Positions 55,916 to 64,000 of a stretch of 64,000 nucleotides of DNA are shown here, one piece after another. The stretch is from Nocardioides marmorisolisilvae (GTDB lineage Bacteria; Actinomycetota; Actinomycetes; Propionibacteriales; Nocardioidaceae): NCBI RefSeq assembly GCF_031656915.1, contig NZ_CP134227.1, positions 4,092,001 through 4,156,000 on the forward strand. The letters run 5' to 3'. Numbering within the stretch: the first letter of the stretch is position 1; each line of letters begins with the position of its first letter. The notes under the pieces are model-generated. The model ran no database searches, had not been told where the DNA came from, and was given only the letters and a program-made list of their open reading frames with translations. The position numbers and the translations under genes were made by a program.

Positions 55916-56878
55916 TCAGAGCTCGGCGAGCTCGGCCAGGTCCTCGCTGGAGGGCTCCCAGCGGAGTGCGGCGACGTTCCGGCGCAGCTGGTCCGCGGAG
56001 GTGACGCCGGAGATCACCGAGGCGACCGCAGGCTGGGCGGCCAGGCCCGCGATCGCGACGTCGAGGATCGACAGGTCGCGCGCGGCGGCGTACGCCGTGA
56101 GGCCCTCGACCCGCTCCCAGTCGGCCTCCGCGAGCCAACTCGAGCGGTCCGGCTCCGCGGCGGCCCGCGAGCCGGTGGGCGGCTCGGCGCCACGGGCGTA
56201 CTTGCCCGTGAGCAGGCCGCGCTCCAGGGGGAAGAACGGCAGCAGGCCCAGCCCGAACTCCTCGGCGGCCGGGACGACCTCCGCCTCCACGCTGCGGTCG
56301 AGCAGCGAGTAGCGGTTCTGCACGGACACGAACGGGGTGAGCCCGGCCGCGCGCGCCGTCCACGCGGCGTGGACGATCTGCCAGGCGGCGAAGTTCGAGC
56401 AGCCGACGTAGCGCACCTTGCCCTCGTGCACGAGGTCGTCGAGCACGCTGAGCGTCTCCTCGATCGGGGTGACCGGGTCCGGTGCGTGCAGTTGGTAGAG
56501 GTCGATGTGGTCGGTCCGCAGCCGGGAGAGCGAGCCCTCGACGGCCCGCCGTACGTATCGCCGGGACCCGCGGACGCCATGGTCATCGCCGTAGGCCCCG
56601 CGCATGTCCATGCCGAACTTCGTGGCCACCACGAAGTCGTCGCGGCGCCCGGCCAGGGCCTCGCCGAGGAGAGCCTCGCTGCCGCCGGGCTCGGCCCCGT
56701 AGGTGTCCGCGGTGTCCAGCAGCGTGACACCGAGCTCGCCCGCCGCGTCCAGGATCGACGCCACGCCGGCGGCGTCGACGCGGCGGCTGAACGCGTTGCA
56801 CCCGATGCCGACCGTGCTCACCATCAGGCCGGAGGCACCGAGGGGTCGCTGGGCCACGACAGTCGCAGAGTCGGTCAC
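55916..56878 (-). CDS. Aldo/keto reductase
   Basis: The 320-aa TIM-barrel reductase has the catalytic tetrad Asp and Tyr in LLDTADTYGAEP, Lys in VVATKFGMD and His in LYQLHAPDP, plus the NADPH region VISGVTSADQL. Physiological substrate unknown. GTG 56878 is supported by TACCGT (minus strand) exactly 6 nt upstream. It is convergent with proS. Confidence 0.92.
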   Translation of the reverse strand: MTDSATVVAQRPLGASGLMVSTVGIGCNAFSRRVDAAGVASILDAAGELGVTLLDTADTYGAEPGGSEALLGEALAGRRDDFVVATKFGMDMRGAYGDDHGVRGSRRYVRRAVEGSLSRLRTDHIDLYQLHAPDPVTPIEETLSVLDDLVHEGKVRYVGCSNFAAWQIVHAAWTARAAGLTPFVSVQNRYSLLDRSVEAEVVPAAEEFGLGLLPFFPLERGLLTGKYARGAEPPTGSRAAAEPDRSSWLAEADWERVEGLTAYAAARDLSILDVAIAGLAAQPAVASVISGVTSADQLRRNVAALRWEPSSEDLAELAEL

Positions 56879-56884
56879 GGCGCT

Positions 56885-56890
56885 ACGGTA
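56885..56890 (-). promoter_or_regulatory. -10 (TACCGT) for leaderless aldo/keto reductase gene
   Basis: It ends 6 nt before GTG 56878 on the minus strand. Confidence 0.5.
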
Positions 56891-56920
56891 GCCCGCGCCG
56901 CCCATCCCGTCGTCGGCCTG

Positions 56921-56932
56921 CAGAATGGCTCC
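56921..56932 (+). promoter_or_regulatory. -10 (CAGAAT) for leaderless 36-aa ORF
   Basis: CAGAAT at 56921-56926, the same hexamer as the rpsP -10, ends 6 nt before ATG 56933. Confidence 0.45.
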
Positions 56933-57043
56933 ATGACAACGATGGAGCCGGCAGGTGGGCGCACTGTCGTCGTGGGACGCGGTCCGGCCCCGACCGACCC
57001 CACCGACGGGGGCGCCCCCGAGCGCGTGCAGGCGCTGCGATGA
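56933..57043 (+). CDS. Candidate 36-aa protein coupled to the HAD hydrolase
   Basis: ATG 56933 opens a 36-codon ORF (MTTMEPAGGRTVVVGRGPAP and a Pro/Asp-rich tail) whose TGA overlaps the HAD start as ATGA. A -10 hexamer sits 6 nt upstream, as for the leaderless genes here. The composition is soluble with no membrane helix. I recognise no family; it could be a true small protein or a translated leader that delivers ribosomes to the HAD gene. Confidence 0.5.
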   Translation: MTTMEPAGGRTVVVGRGPAPTDPTDGGAPERVQALR

Positions 57044-57738
57044 CGGTGCAGGCGGTGATCTTCGACTGGGGCGGCACCCTGACCGCCTGGCACGACATCG
57101 ACTTCCACGCCGAGGCGCTCGCCCTCGCGGCCGCCTGCCGCGCGCACCCGGAGAGCGACCGGGCCAGTGCCGACCTGCTGCACGCGGCCAACCAGGCGGT
57201 CTGGGGTCGCTCCCGGGACCACCAGCAGAGCGCCACGATCACCGACCTGTTCGACGAGGCCGGTCTCGAGCACGATCCCGCGCTGCTCTCCGCCTACCGC
57301 GACTTCTGGGAGCCGCACACCCTCACCGACCCCGAGGTCCGGCCGCTATGGGAGGCCTTGCGCTCCCGGGGGATCCGGGTGGGCGTGCTGTCCAACACCA
57401 TCTGGCCGCGCGCGTGGCACCGTGACTTCTTTCGTCGCGACGGCGTGGAGCACCTGATCGACGGCGACGTCTACACCAGCGAGATCCCGTGGACGAAGCC
57501 GTCGGAGCGGGCCTTCCGGGCGGCCATGGAGGCGGTCGGGGTCAACGACGCGTCGCGCTGCGTCTACGTCGGGGACCGGCTCTTCGATGACGTCTGGGGC
57601 GCCCGCAATGCCGGGATGCGCGCGGTCCACGTGCCCCACTCCACGATCCCGAGCAGCCAGCTCGGACACACCGAGGGGCAGCCCGACGCAGTGGTGCAGC
57701 GGCTCTCGGAGATCGCCGCCCTGGTCGATCTGCTGTAG
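57040..57738 (+). CDS. HAD-superfamily hydrolase with DxGGT variant
   Basis: The 232-aa protein has the HAD Rossmann core: nucleophile Asp9 in VIFDWGGTLTAW, Ser/Thr motif II in GVLSNTIWP, Lys motif III in WTKPSERAF and motif IV GDRLFDDVWGARNAG. The usual general acid Asp at nucleophile +2 is Gly11, as in some non-phosphatase members. The cap is small and helical. It is coupled to the 36-aa ORF. Confidence 0.85.
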   Translation: MTVQAVIFDWGGTLTAWHDIDFHAEALALAAACRAHPESDRASADLLHAANQAVWGRSRDHQQSATITDLFDEAGLEHDPALLSAYRDFWEPHTLTDPEVRPLWEALRSRGIRVGVLSNTIWPRAWHRDFFRRDGVEHLIDGDVYTSEIPWTKPSERAFRAAMEAVGVNDASRCVYVGDRLFDDVWGARNAGMRAVHVPHSTIPSSQLGHTEGQPDAVVQRLSEIAALVDLL

Positions 57739-58173
57739 TCAGCCCTGGATCGGTCCCTGCATCCCGGGGAAGTGCGACGGGGTGGCGCCGTACCCGAGCT
57801 GCTCCACCGCCGCAGCCTCGAGTGCGCTGATGGCCCACGCGCGCGTGGCTCCGGTGCTGTTGGCGACCAGCTGGCCGTAGAGCACGACGCAGCGTGCCTC
57901 GACCTGGCGCGCCGCGGTGCGTACGTCGGCGGGCGTGGCGAGGTCGTTCGGCAGCCGGTAGGCCGCGGCCGACGCGACCGGTACGCCGCCCGCGTTGCTC
58001 ACCAATACCGTGAGTCGGTCGCGCCGGGTCCGATGCGTGTCGTAGCTGTGTGCGACCAGATCGGCGAGACCCGGCTGCTGGGACCGGGACACCTGCCCCC
58101 CCATCACCCCGTAGAGGTAGACCGCGGCGTGCTCGCCCGCGAGGGTCGCCTGGAGCGCTTCGCGCGGCGTCAT
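57739..58173 (-). CDS. DUF4439 ferritin-like domain protein
   Basis: The 144-aa all-helical protein (LQATLAGEHAAVYLYGVMGG, then HSYDTHRTRRDRL, and ISALEAAAVEQLGYG) matches the ferritin-like DUF4439 pattern, with Glu14/His15 and later Glu/His residues. Metal binding is not shown. Its start overlaps the lipoprotein stop (ATGA). Confidence 0.82.
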   Translation of the reverse strand: MTPREALQATLAGEHAAVYLYGVMGGQVSRSQQPGLADLVAHSYDTHRTRRDRLTVLVSNAGGVPVASAAAYRLPNDLATPADVRTAARQVEARCVVLYGQLVANSTGATRAWAISALEAAAVEQLGYGATPSHFPGMQGPIQG

Positions 58174-58694
58174 CGGGGAGCCCTCGTGGTCGTGCCCTGG
58201 TCGGAGGACGGCCGAGGCCAGTCGTCGACCTGCTGCGCGACCGCCGCTGCCATCGAGGCCAGCAGCCGCGCGAAGTCGCCGCTGCGGGCCCGCTGCGCCA
58301 GTCCGGCGAGCGTGGTCTGCGTCGGTCGCTCAGCCGTGCGCAGGGCGACCAGCGCGCGCGCCTCCGAGTGCGGCACCGCGGGACCTGTCCGCGGTGGCGG
58401 GGGCGACGAAGATCTGGGAACGGCGCGCTCGAGGGCGACGAGGTGGGCCCGGTGCATCGCCAGCAGGCCGGCCAGGGGACCGGCCAGCGCCGGGTGGTGT
58501 CGCGTCGTCACCCGGATCGCGTGGATCTGCGCCCGGATCACAGTGACCGCCTCGGTGGCGGTGGCGACGTCGGGGTCCGGCTCGGAGCTGCCCGGGAGCT
58601 CGACGTGCGGCGCACGGACGGCACATCCCGCCACCACGAGTGCGCCCGCTCCGGCGACCAGTGCGCGACGGCTGAGCACGATCGGATCCGGCAC
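58170..58694 (-). CDS. Twin-arginine-like lipoprotein partner of DUF4439
   Basis: The 174-aa protein opens with SRRALVAGAGALVVAGC, a Tat-like twin arginine followed by a lipobox. The remainder is helical with histidines (THHHP-like TTRHHPALAG). It is probably an exported lipoprotein acting with the ferritin-like protein. GTG 58694 is fixed by TAGCCT 6 nt upstream. Confidence 0.75.
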   Translation of the reverse strand: MPDPIVLSRRALVAGAGALVVAGCAVRAPHVELPGSSEPDPDVATATEAVTVIRAQIHAIRVTTRHHPALAGPLAGLLAMHRAHLVALERAVPRSSSPPPPRTGPAVPHSEARALVALRTAERPTQTTLAGLAQRARSGDFARLLASMAAAVAQQVDDWPRPSSDQGTTTRAPR

Positions 58695-58700
58695 GCGCGC

Positions 58701-58706
58701 AGGCTA
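58701..58706 (-). promoter_or_regulatory. -10 (TAGCCT) for leaderless lipoprotein gene
   Basis: It ends 6 nt before GTG 58694 on the minus strand. Confidence 0.5.
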
Positions 58707-58731
58707 CGCCATCGGGCCTTCGATGATTGGC

Positions 58732-58737
58732 TAGGGT
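58732..58737 (+). promoter_or_regulatory. rimP-operon -10 (TAGGGT)
   Basis: TAGGGT gives a leader of about 30 nt to GTG 58774, which has AGGAGG with 8-nt spacing. This promoter should drive rimP-nusA-ylxR-infB. Confidence 0.5.
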
Positions 58738-58773
58738 TGGAGCACCACAACAGCACAGCAGGAGGCGTGATCC

Positions 58774-59265
58774 GTGAACACTTCGGAGACCAGGGACCGC
58801 CTCGGCGTGCTGCTCACCGAGCCGATGGCCGCCTTGGGCCTCGACCTCGAGGCGGTCGAGCTCACCTCGGCCGGCAAGCGTCGGGTGCTGCGCGTCGCGG
58901 TCGACAAGGACGGCGGGGTCTCGATGGACGACGTCGCCGATGCCACCCGGGAGGTCTCGCGGGTGCTGGACGACACCGATGTGATGGGTAGCCAGCCGTA
59001 CACCCTCGAGGTCTCCTCGCCCGGCGTCGACCGGCCGCTGACCCTCCCACGGCACTGGCGTCGCAACACCGACCGACTGGTCAAGGTGACCCTCGCCGCG
59101 GGCGGGACCGTGACGGGGCGGGTCGCCGAGGCCGGCGAATCCGCGGTCCTGCTCGAGGTCGACGGTGGCACCCGAGAGGTGCCCTACGACCAGGTCGACA
59201 AGGCCAAGGTGCAGATCGAGTTGAAGCCCTTCGAGAGGGCGCCACGACCCCCGGAAGAGGGCTGA
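58774..59265 (+). CDS. rimP: Ribosome maturation factor RimP
   Basis: The 163-aa protein has the RimP core ([44 protein letters not shown]) and a C-terminal SH3-like barrel. It assists 30S assembly. nusA starts 2 bases after its stop. Confidence 0.95.
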   Translation: MNTSETRDRLGVLLTEPMAALGLDLEAVELTSAGKRRVLRVAVDKDGGVSMDDVADATREVSRVLDDTDVMGSQPYTLEVSSPGVDRPLTLPRHWRRNTDRLVKVTLAAGGTVTGRVAEAGESAVLLEVDGGTREVPYDQVDKAKVQIELKPFERAPRPPEEG

Positions 59266-59266
59266 G

Positions 59267-60247
59267 ATGGACATCGACATGAGCATCCTGCGGATGCTGG
59301 AGCGCGAGAAGGAGATCTCCTTCGACGTCCTCGTCGAGGCGATCGAGCAGGCGCTGCTGACGGCGTACCACAAGACGCCGGGGGCCCAGCAGGAGGCGCG
59401 GGTGCACCTCGACCGCAAGTCCGGGCACGTGACGGTCCTCGCCAAGGAGCTTGACGACGAGGGCAATCCGGTGGGGGAGTACGACGACACCCCGGAGGGA
59501 TTCGGTCGGATCGCCGCGACCACGGCGAAACAGATCATGCTGCAGCGACTGCGCGACGCCGAGGATGAGCGCAAGTACGGCGAGTTCGCCGGCTCGGAGG
59601 GTGACATCGTCTCCGGCGTCATCCAGCAGGGGCGCGACCCCCACGACGTCATGGTCGACCTCGGCAAGCTCGAGGCGCTCCTCCCCCTGGGCGAGCAGGT
59701 GCCGGGCGAGGACTACTCCCACGGCTCGCGGATCAAGTGCCTGGTCGTCAGTGTGCGCCGCGGGCTACGCGGGCCGCAGGTGATGCTCTCGCGCAGCCAC
59801 CCGGGCCTGGTCCGCAAGCTGTTCGCGCTCGAGGTCCCGGAGATCGCCGACGGCACCGTGGAGATCGCCGCGATCGCCCGTGAGGCCGGGCACCGCACCA
59901 AGATCGCGGTCACCTGCAGCACCCCGGGCGTGAACCCCAAGGGTGCGTGCATCGGGCCGATGGGGCAGCGGGTGCGCAACGTGATGAACGAGCTGCACGG
60001 CGAGAAGATCGACATCGTGGACTGGTCCGATGACCCGGCCACGTTCGTCGGCAACGCCCTCAGCCCGGCCCGGGTCAGCAGCGTCACGGTCGTCGACGCC
60101 GAGGCCAGGTCGGCGCGCGTCGTCGTACCCGACTATCAGCTGTCGCTGGCGATCGGCAAGGAGGGACAGAACGCCCGCCTCGCCGCTCGGCTCACCGGGT
60201 GGCGCATCGACATCCGCAGCGACGAAGCCGCTCCGGAGGGCTCGTGA
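59267..60247 (+). CDS. nusA: Transcription termination/antitermination factor NusA
   Basis: The 326-aa protein has the N-terminal RNAP-binding domain, an S1 domain (about 110-180, [11 protein letters not shown]), and two KH domains ([18 protein letters not shown] near 225; [18 protein letters not shown] near 295). It lacks the acidic repeats of E. coli NusA, normal for actinobacteria. Confidence 0.96.
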   Translation: MDIDMSILRMLEREKEISFDVLVEAIEQALLTAYHKTPGAQQEARVHLDRKSGHVTVLAKELDDEGNPVGEYDDTPEGFGRIAATTAKQIMLQRLRDAEDERKYGEFAGSEGDIVSGVIQQGRDPHDVMVDLGKLEALLPLGEQVPGEDYSHGSRIKCLVVSVRRGLRGPQVMLSRSHPGLVRKLFALEVPEIADGTVEIAAIAREAGHRTKIAVTCSTPGVNPKGACIGPMGQRVRNVMNELHGEKIDIVDWSDDPATFVGNALSPARVSSVTVVDAEARSARVVVPDYQLSLAIGKEGQNARLAARLTGWRIDIRSDEAAPEGS

Positions 60248-60297
60248 GCGTCCGAACAGCACGGGTGGTCCGGTTCGGCAATCGACCCGGCAAACGG

Positions 60298-60303
60298 TAG
60301 ACT
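60298..60303 (+). promoter_or_regulatory. -10 (TAGACT) before ylxR
   Basis: TAGACT ends 9 nt before GTG 60313, suggesting an internal promoter with a very short leader. Confidence 0.4.
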
Positions 60304-60312
60304 GCATTCTCG

Positions 60313-60636
60313 GTGGCCCCCCGAACTGTGCCGATGCGCACCTGTGTTGGATGCAGGAAGCGAGTCACCAAGCGTGAGTTGCTGCGAGTGACCCTCGGAG
60401 CGGACCCGACCGGCAGGCCCGCGGTCGTGCCCGACCCGTCGGGAACTGCGCCGGGCCGTGGAGCGCACCTGCACCCCACGACCGCGTGCCTGGAGCTCGC
60501 CGAGCGCCGCCGCGCACTACCCCGAGCCCTTCGCTGGTCCGGGAGCAGCGCGCTGGCCCTCGATGAGCTGTGGGAGCTGGTCACGCTCAACAGATCGAGC
60601 GGCGGGGACGCTCGATCACCAGGACAGATCCGATGA
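60313..60636 (+). CDS. ylxR: YlxR/DUF448 family RNA-binding protein
   Basis: The 107-aa protein has the YlxR motifs RTCVGCRKRVTKRELLRV and GRGAHLHP, with a Leu/Arg-rich end. The family lies between nusA and infB and is thought to bind RNA or RNase P. Its TGA overlaps the first of the four mini-ORFs. Confidence 0.93.
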   Translation: MAPRTVPMRTCVGCRKRVTKRELLRVTLGADPTGRPAVVPDPSGTAPGRGAHLHPTTACLELAERRRALPRALRWSGSSALALDELWELVTLNRSSGGDARSPGQIR

Positions 60637-60710
60637 GTACCACCAGGAATGGGAGCAGCAGCTCATGAGCACTCGATGAGTACTAACCGATGAGCTCGTA
60701 CATCAACTAG
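60633..60710 (+). other. Cascade of four overlapping ATGA mini-ORFs upstream of infB
   Basis: Four ORFs follow each other: MSTTRNGSSSS (60633-60668), MSTR (60665-60679), MSTNR (60676-60693) and MSSYIN (60690-60710). The first overlaps the ylxR stop, and each later one overlaps its predecessor's stop, always as ATGA. All begin Met-Ser; the DNA repeats CGATGAGTAC at 60631 and 60674. No internal Shine-Dalgarno sequences are present, so ribosomes would have to reinitiate. Confidence 0.6.
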
Positions 60711-60711
60711 C

Positions 60712-60743
60712 GGTCCGCAGCATGCACTGCTCGGACCAGGAGG
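60712..60743 (+). promoter_or_regulatory. Hairpin next to the infB Shine-Dalgarno sequence
   Basis: GGTCCG-C-AGCA pairs with TGCT-CGGACC (60712-60737; one bulged C, 5-nt loop), directly after the last mini-ORF stop and adjoining AGGAGG at 60738-60743. Confidence 0.5.
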
Positions 60744-60749
60744 AACCAC

Positions 60750-63560
60750 GTGGCCAAGGTCCGAGTAAGTGAACTCGCCAAGGAATATGGCGTCCCGAGC
60801 AAGGAAGTCCTGACCCTCCTGACCGACATGGGGGAGTTCGTCAAGTCGGCGTCCTCGGGCGTCGAGCCGCCGGTCGTCCAGCGGTTCAAGGACACCCACG
60901 GCGCCGCCCTGATCGCCAAGAAGGAAGCCGCCGAGGCCAAGAAGGCCGCGAAGAAGGCGCCCGCGAAGAAGGATGCCGCCCCCCCGGCGCCGGCCGAGGT
61001 CGATGAGATCGCTGCGGCCACCGAGGCTCCGGCGGAGCCGGTGTCGGAGGCTCCCGAGGAGGCAGCCGCGGCTCCCACCGCGCCTGCGCCGACGGAGCAG
61101 GCAGCACCCTCGACGCCCTCCGCACCCCGGCCGGGTCCGCGCGTGGTGCCCTCCGCGCCCGCCGACGAGGCGCCCGCTGCTGAGGCCGAGACGCCCAGCG
61201 CGCCACCCGCCGAGGAGCCACCGGCTGCCTCGGGCCCTCGTCCTGCTGCGCCGCGCCCGGCCCCGCGCCCGGGTGCCCCGCGTCCGGGCAACAACCCGTT
61301 CTCCTCGACCCAGGGCATGGGGCGTCGTCCGTCGACGCCGCCCACGGGTGACCGCGCGGCGCGTCCGCCGGCAGCCCGTGACGGCGCCCCGGGTCGTCCG
61401 GGCATGCCCCGTCCCAACCCTGCGATGATGCCGAAGTCACCGGCCGCCTTCGGTGGCGGACCGGGTGGGCGACCCGCTCCGGGTCGCGCAGGCGGCCCCG
61501 GTGGTCGCGGCGGGGCCCCTGCGCGCGGAGGCGCTCCGGGGCGTCCCGGGGCTCCGGCCCGTGGCGGTTTCGGTGGTCCTCCGGGCGGCGGTGGCGGCCC
61601 TGCGGGCCGAGGCCGTCCCGGCGGTCGTGGCTCGACCCAGGGCGCGTTCGGTCGTCCCGGCGGGCCGTCCCGGCGTGGCCGCAAGTCGCGGCGCGCCCGT
61701 CGCCAGGAGTTCGAGCAGATGGAGGCGCCGACGATCGGCGGCGTGCGCGTCCGCAAGGGCAATGGCGAGACCGTTCGCTTGACCCGGGGCGCCTCGCTGA
61801 CCGACTTCGCCGAGAAGATCAACGTCGATCCCGCCTCGCTGGTCCAGATGCTGTTCAGTCTCGGTGAGATGGTCACCGCGACCGAGTCCGTCAATGACGA
61901 GACCTTGGAGCTGCTCGGTGAGGAGCTCAACTACGTCGTCGAGGTGGTCTCGCCCGAGGACGAGGACCGCGAGCTGCTGGAGTCCTTCGACATCGAGTTC
62001 GGTGTCGACGAGGGCGCCGAGGCCGATCTCGCCGTACGGCCGCCGGTCGTCACGGTGATGGGTCACGTCGACCACGGCAAGACCAAGCTCCTCGACGCGC
62101 TGCGCAGCGCGAACGTGGTTGCGGGCGAGGCCGGCGGGATCACCCAGCACATCGGTGCCTACCAGGTGGCCACCGAGGTCGACGGTGCAGAGCGCAGGAT
62201 CACCTTCATCGACACCCCGGGTCACGAGGCGTTCACCGCCATGCGTGCCCGTGGCTCGCAGTCCTCGGACATCGCAGTGCTGGTGGTCGCCGCCGACGAC
62301 GGCGTGATGCCGCAGACGGTGGAGGCGCTCAACCACGCCCGCGCCGCCGGGGTCCCGATCGTGGTCGCGGTCAACAAGATCGACAAGCCCGACGCCGACC
62401 CGACGAAGGTGCGCGGTCAGCTGACCGAATACGGCCTGGTCCCCGAGGAGTACGGCGGCGACGCGATGTTCGTCGACGTCTCGGCGAAGTCCGAGCTCAA
62501 CCTCGACAAGCTGCTCGAGGCGATCGTGCTGACCGCCGACGCGTCCCTGGACCTGCGGGCCAACCCCGACCAGGACGCCCAGGGCCTCGTGGTCGAGGCG
62601 CACCTGGACCGTGGTCGCGGCCCGGTGGCGACGGTGCTCGTCCAGCGCGGCACGCTGCGGGTCGGGGACTCGATCGTCGCCGGTCCGGCGCACGGCCGGG
62701 TCCGCGCGATGCTCGACGAGTACGGCGAGAACATCGAGGAGGCGACCCCCTCGCGTCCGGCGATGGTGCTCGGTCTGTCCGGGGTCCCCGGCGCGGGTCA
62801 GAACTTCCTCGTCGTCGAGGACGACCGGATGGCGCGTCAGATCGCCGAGAAGCGGGAGGCCAGGGAGCGTGCAGCGCTGCAGGCCAAGCGCAGGGTCCGT
62901 CGTACCCTCGAGGACTTCATGGCGTCCATGGAGAAGGGCGAGAGCCAGGAGCTCAACCTGATCCTCAAGGGCGACGTGTCCGGTTCGGTCGAGGCACTGG
63001 AGGACTCGCTGGCCAAGATCGACGTGGGCGACGAGGTGTCGTTGCGCGTCATCGACCGTGGTGTCGGTGCGATCACCGAGACCAACGTCGACCTGGCCGC
63101 CGCGTCCGACGCGATCATCATCGGCTTCAACGTCCGCCCGCAGGGCAAGGCGACCGAGCGGGCGGACAAGGAAGGCGTCGAGATCCGCTACTACTCGGTC
63201 ATCTACCAGGCGATCGAGGAGATCGAGGCAGCCCTGAAGGGCATGCTGAAGCCCGAGTACGAAGAGGTCAGCCTCGGCCAGGCCGAGATCCGGGCCATCT
63301 TCCGCTCGTCGCGGATCGGCAACATCGCCGGCTGCATGGTGACCAGCGGCACGATCCGGCGCAACGCCCGGGTGCGGTTGATCCGGGACGGCGCCGTCGT
63401 CGTCGAGAGTGCCGAGCTGGCCTCGCTGCGGCGCGAGAAGGACGACGTGTCGGAGGCTCGCGAGGGCTTCGAGTGCGGCCTGGTGATCAAGGGCTTCAAC
63501 GACATCAAGGAAGGCGACATCGTCGAGGCGTTCGAGCTCCGCGAGATCCCGCGGAGCTGA
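60750..63560 (+). CDS. infB: Translation initiation factor IF-2
   Basis: The 936-aa protein has an IF2N domain ([19 protein letters not shown]), a long Ala/Pro/Gly/Arg-rich linker (about 60-320), then the GTPase core: [12 protein letters not shown] (G1), DTPGHEAF (G3), NKID (G4) and SAKS (G5), with domains II-IV ending [14 protein letters not shown]. It recruits fMet-tRNA to the 30S. GTG 60750 has AGGAGG 6 nt upstream. Confidence 0.97.
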   Translation: MAKVRVSELAKEYGVPSKEVLTLLTDMGEFVKSASSGVEPPVVQRFKDTHGAALIAKKEAAEAKKAAKKAPAKKDAAPPAPAEVDEIAAATEAPAEPVSEAPEEAAAAPTAPAPTEQAAPSTPSAPRPGPRVVPSAPADEAPAAEAETPSAPPAEEPPAASGPRPAAPRPAPRPGAPRPGNNPFSSTQGMGRRPSTPPTGDRAARPPAARDGAPGRPGMPRPNPAMMPKSPAAFGGGPGGRPAPGRAGGPGGRGGAPARGGAPGRPGAPARGGFGGPPGGGGGPAGRGRPGGRGSTQGAFGRPGGPSRRGRKSRRARRQEFEQMEAPTIGGVRVRKGNGETVRLTRGASLTDFAEKINVDPASLVQMLFSLGEMVTATESVNDETLELLGEELNYVVEVVSPEDEDRELLESFDIEFGVDEGAEADLAVRPPVVTVMGHVDHGKTKLLDALRSANVVAGEAGGITQHIGAYQVATEVDGAERRITFIDTPGHEAFTAMRARGSQSSDIAVLVVAADDGVMPQTVEALNHARAAGVPIVVAVNKIDKPDADPTKVRGQLTEYGLVPEEYGGDAMFVDVSAKSELNLDKLLEAIVLTADASLDLRANPDQDAQGLVVEAHLDRGRGPVATVLVQRGTLRVGDSIVAGPAHGRVRAMLDEYGENIEEATPSRPAMVLGLSGVPGAGQNFLVVEDDRMARQIAEKREARERAALQAKRRVRRTLEDFMASMEKGESQELNLILKGDVSGSVEALEDSLAKIDVGDEVSLRVIDRGVGAITETNVDLAAASDAIIIGFNVRPQGKATERADKEGVEIRYYSVIYQAIEEIEAALKGMLKPEYEEVSLGQAEIRAIFRSSRIGNIAGCMVTSGTIRRNARVRLIRDGAVVVESAELASLRREKDDVSEAREGFECGLVIKGFNDIKEGDIVEAFELREIPRS

Positions 63561-63566
63561 GGCGGC

Positions 63567-63658
63567 GACTTCTCCCAGGTTAGGAACCCAAAGGGACTCT
63601 TCACACACCGGATCTCGTGTGTGAAGAGCACCTTTGACCTCTGAACCTGGGAAAAGTC
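63567..63658 (+). repeat. 92-nt imperfect inverted repeat between infB and rbfA
   Basis: Three nested arms pair: 63567-63581 with 63644-63658 (14 of 15), 63589-63594 with 63631-63636 (6 of 6), and 63597-63607 with 63618-63628 (11 of 11), with symmetric internal loops (7x7 and 2x2) and a 10-nt loop. Base composition is more AT-rich than its surroundings. It fills most of the 117-bp gap; function is unknown. Confidence 0.7.
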
Positions 63659-63677
63659 ACTCCGGAGAGGGGCAATC

Positions 63678-64000
63678 ATGAGTTCACCGCGCGTGCGCAA
63701 GATCGCGGACCGGATCAAGGTGATCGTGGCGGAGATGCTGGAGCGACGGATCAAGGACCCGCGGCTGGCCAACGACAACGGGCACCTGGTCACGGTGACC
63801 GATGTACGCGTCTCGGGCGACACCCAGCAGGCGACGGTCTTCTACACCGTGCTCGGCGGGGAGACCGACCTGGTCGCGACCGAGGCGGCGCTCGACTCGG
63901 CCCGTGGCCTGATCCGTTCGGAGGTCGGCAAGCAGCTCGGCATGCGGCACGTCCCGACGATCGACTTCGTGCGTGACGCACTGCCCGAGTCGGCTCGCCA
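63678..64000 (+). CDS. rbfA: Ribosome-binding factor A, N-terminal part (runs off window)
   Basis: The frame opens [20 protein letters not shown] and continues with RIKDPRLAN and [17 protein letters not shown] to the window end, the RbfA pattern for a 30S maturation factor. ATG 63678 has GAGAGGGG upstream. The C-terminus is outside the window. Confidence 0.93.
   Translation, partial: MSSPRVRKIADRIKVIVAEMLERRIKDPRLANDNGHLVTVTDVRVSGDTQQATVFYTVLGGETDLVATEAALDSARGLIRSEVGKQLGMRHVPTIDFVRDALPESAR

Overview
The window is high-GC, densely packed chromosomal DNA from an actinobacterium. The gene order (smc-ftsY, ffh-rpsP-rimM-trmD-rplS-lepB-rnhB, yraN-comM-dprA-xerC, rpsB-tsf-pyrH-frr-cdsA, dxr-rseP-ispG-proS-rimP-nusA-ylxR-infB-rbfA) together with DUF2469, DUF3105, DUF4439, a PII protein with Tyr51, and an Rv1264-like adenylate cyclase points to the Propionibacteriales, most likely a Nocardioides-type genus. 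Genus is inference. I found no rRNA, tRNA, CRISPR array, prophage or insertion sequence; nearly everything is core genome with small accessory pieces.

Layout. 1-2121: end of a TetR-type regulator, then a LysR regulator divergent from a YeiH-type exporter, with two perfect inverted repeats between them. 2298-7829: smc, a thioesterase, a 66-aa membrane protein, ftsY. 7841-13962: a TetR regulator, then a nitrogen module of two ammonium channels, PII and the PII-modifying enzyme GlnD; GlnR-type boxes precede both channels. 14046-22700: ffh, an amidohydrolase, a VanW-like gene, then the rpsP-khpA-rimM-trmD, rplS, lepB, rnhB run. 22697-26961: a short repeat block and two TadE/TadG-like gene pairs. 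27073-31824: yraN-comM-dprA-xerC and a secreted M23 peptidase. 31951-37269: rpsB-tsf, pyrH-frr-cdsA and a membrane-anchored histidine phosphatase. 37276-42503: an ECF sigma/anti-sigma pair, DUF3105 protein, rlmN, and a cAMP-type pair (stand-alone cyclic-nucleotide domain plus class III cyclase). 42390-46857: LOG protein, RIO-like kinase, patatin, aminotransferase. 46854-56878: dxr, rseP, ispG, lipoprotein, acetyltransferase, amino-acid permease, proS, aldo/keto reductase. 56933-64000: a 36-aa ORF coupled to a HAD hydrolase, two DUF4439-type genes, then rimP-nusA-ylxR-infB-rbfA (rbfA runs off the end).

Most striking observations. (1) Between ylxR and infB there is a chain of four mini-ORFs (11, 4, 5 and 6 codons), each joined to the one before by an ATGA stop/start overlap, all starting Met-Ser, followed by a hairpin and the infB ribosome-binding site. 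(2) A 92-nt near-perfect stem with internal loops separates infB from rbfA. (3) TrmD is fused to a GNAT acetyltransferase domain. (4) Ribosomal protein S2 carries a C-terminal 'sunset'-like module. (5) The second ammonium channel has Glu in place of the first pore histidine. (6) At least 18 genes have a -10 hexamer ending exactly 6-7 nt before the start codon, the signature of leaderless mRNAs; this also fixes several start sites.

Start sites given here were chosen from ribosome-binding sites, -10 spacing and family N-termini, not from the longest frame. Nothing was searched against databases; family names come from recognising motifs.
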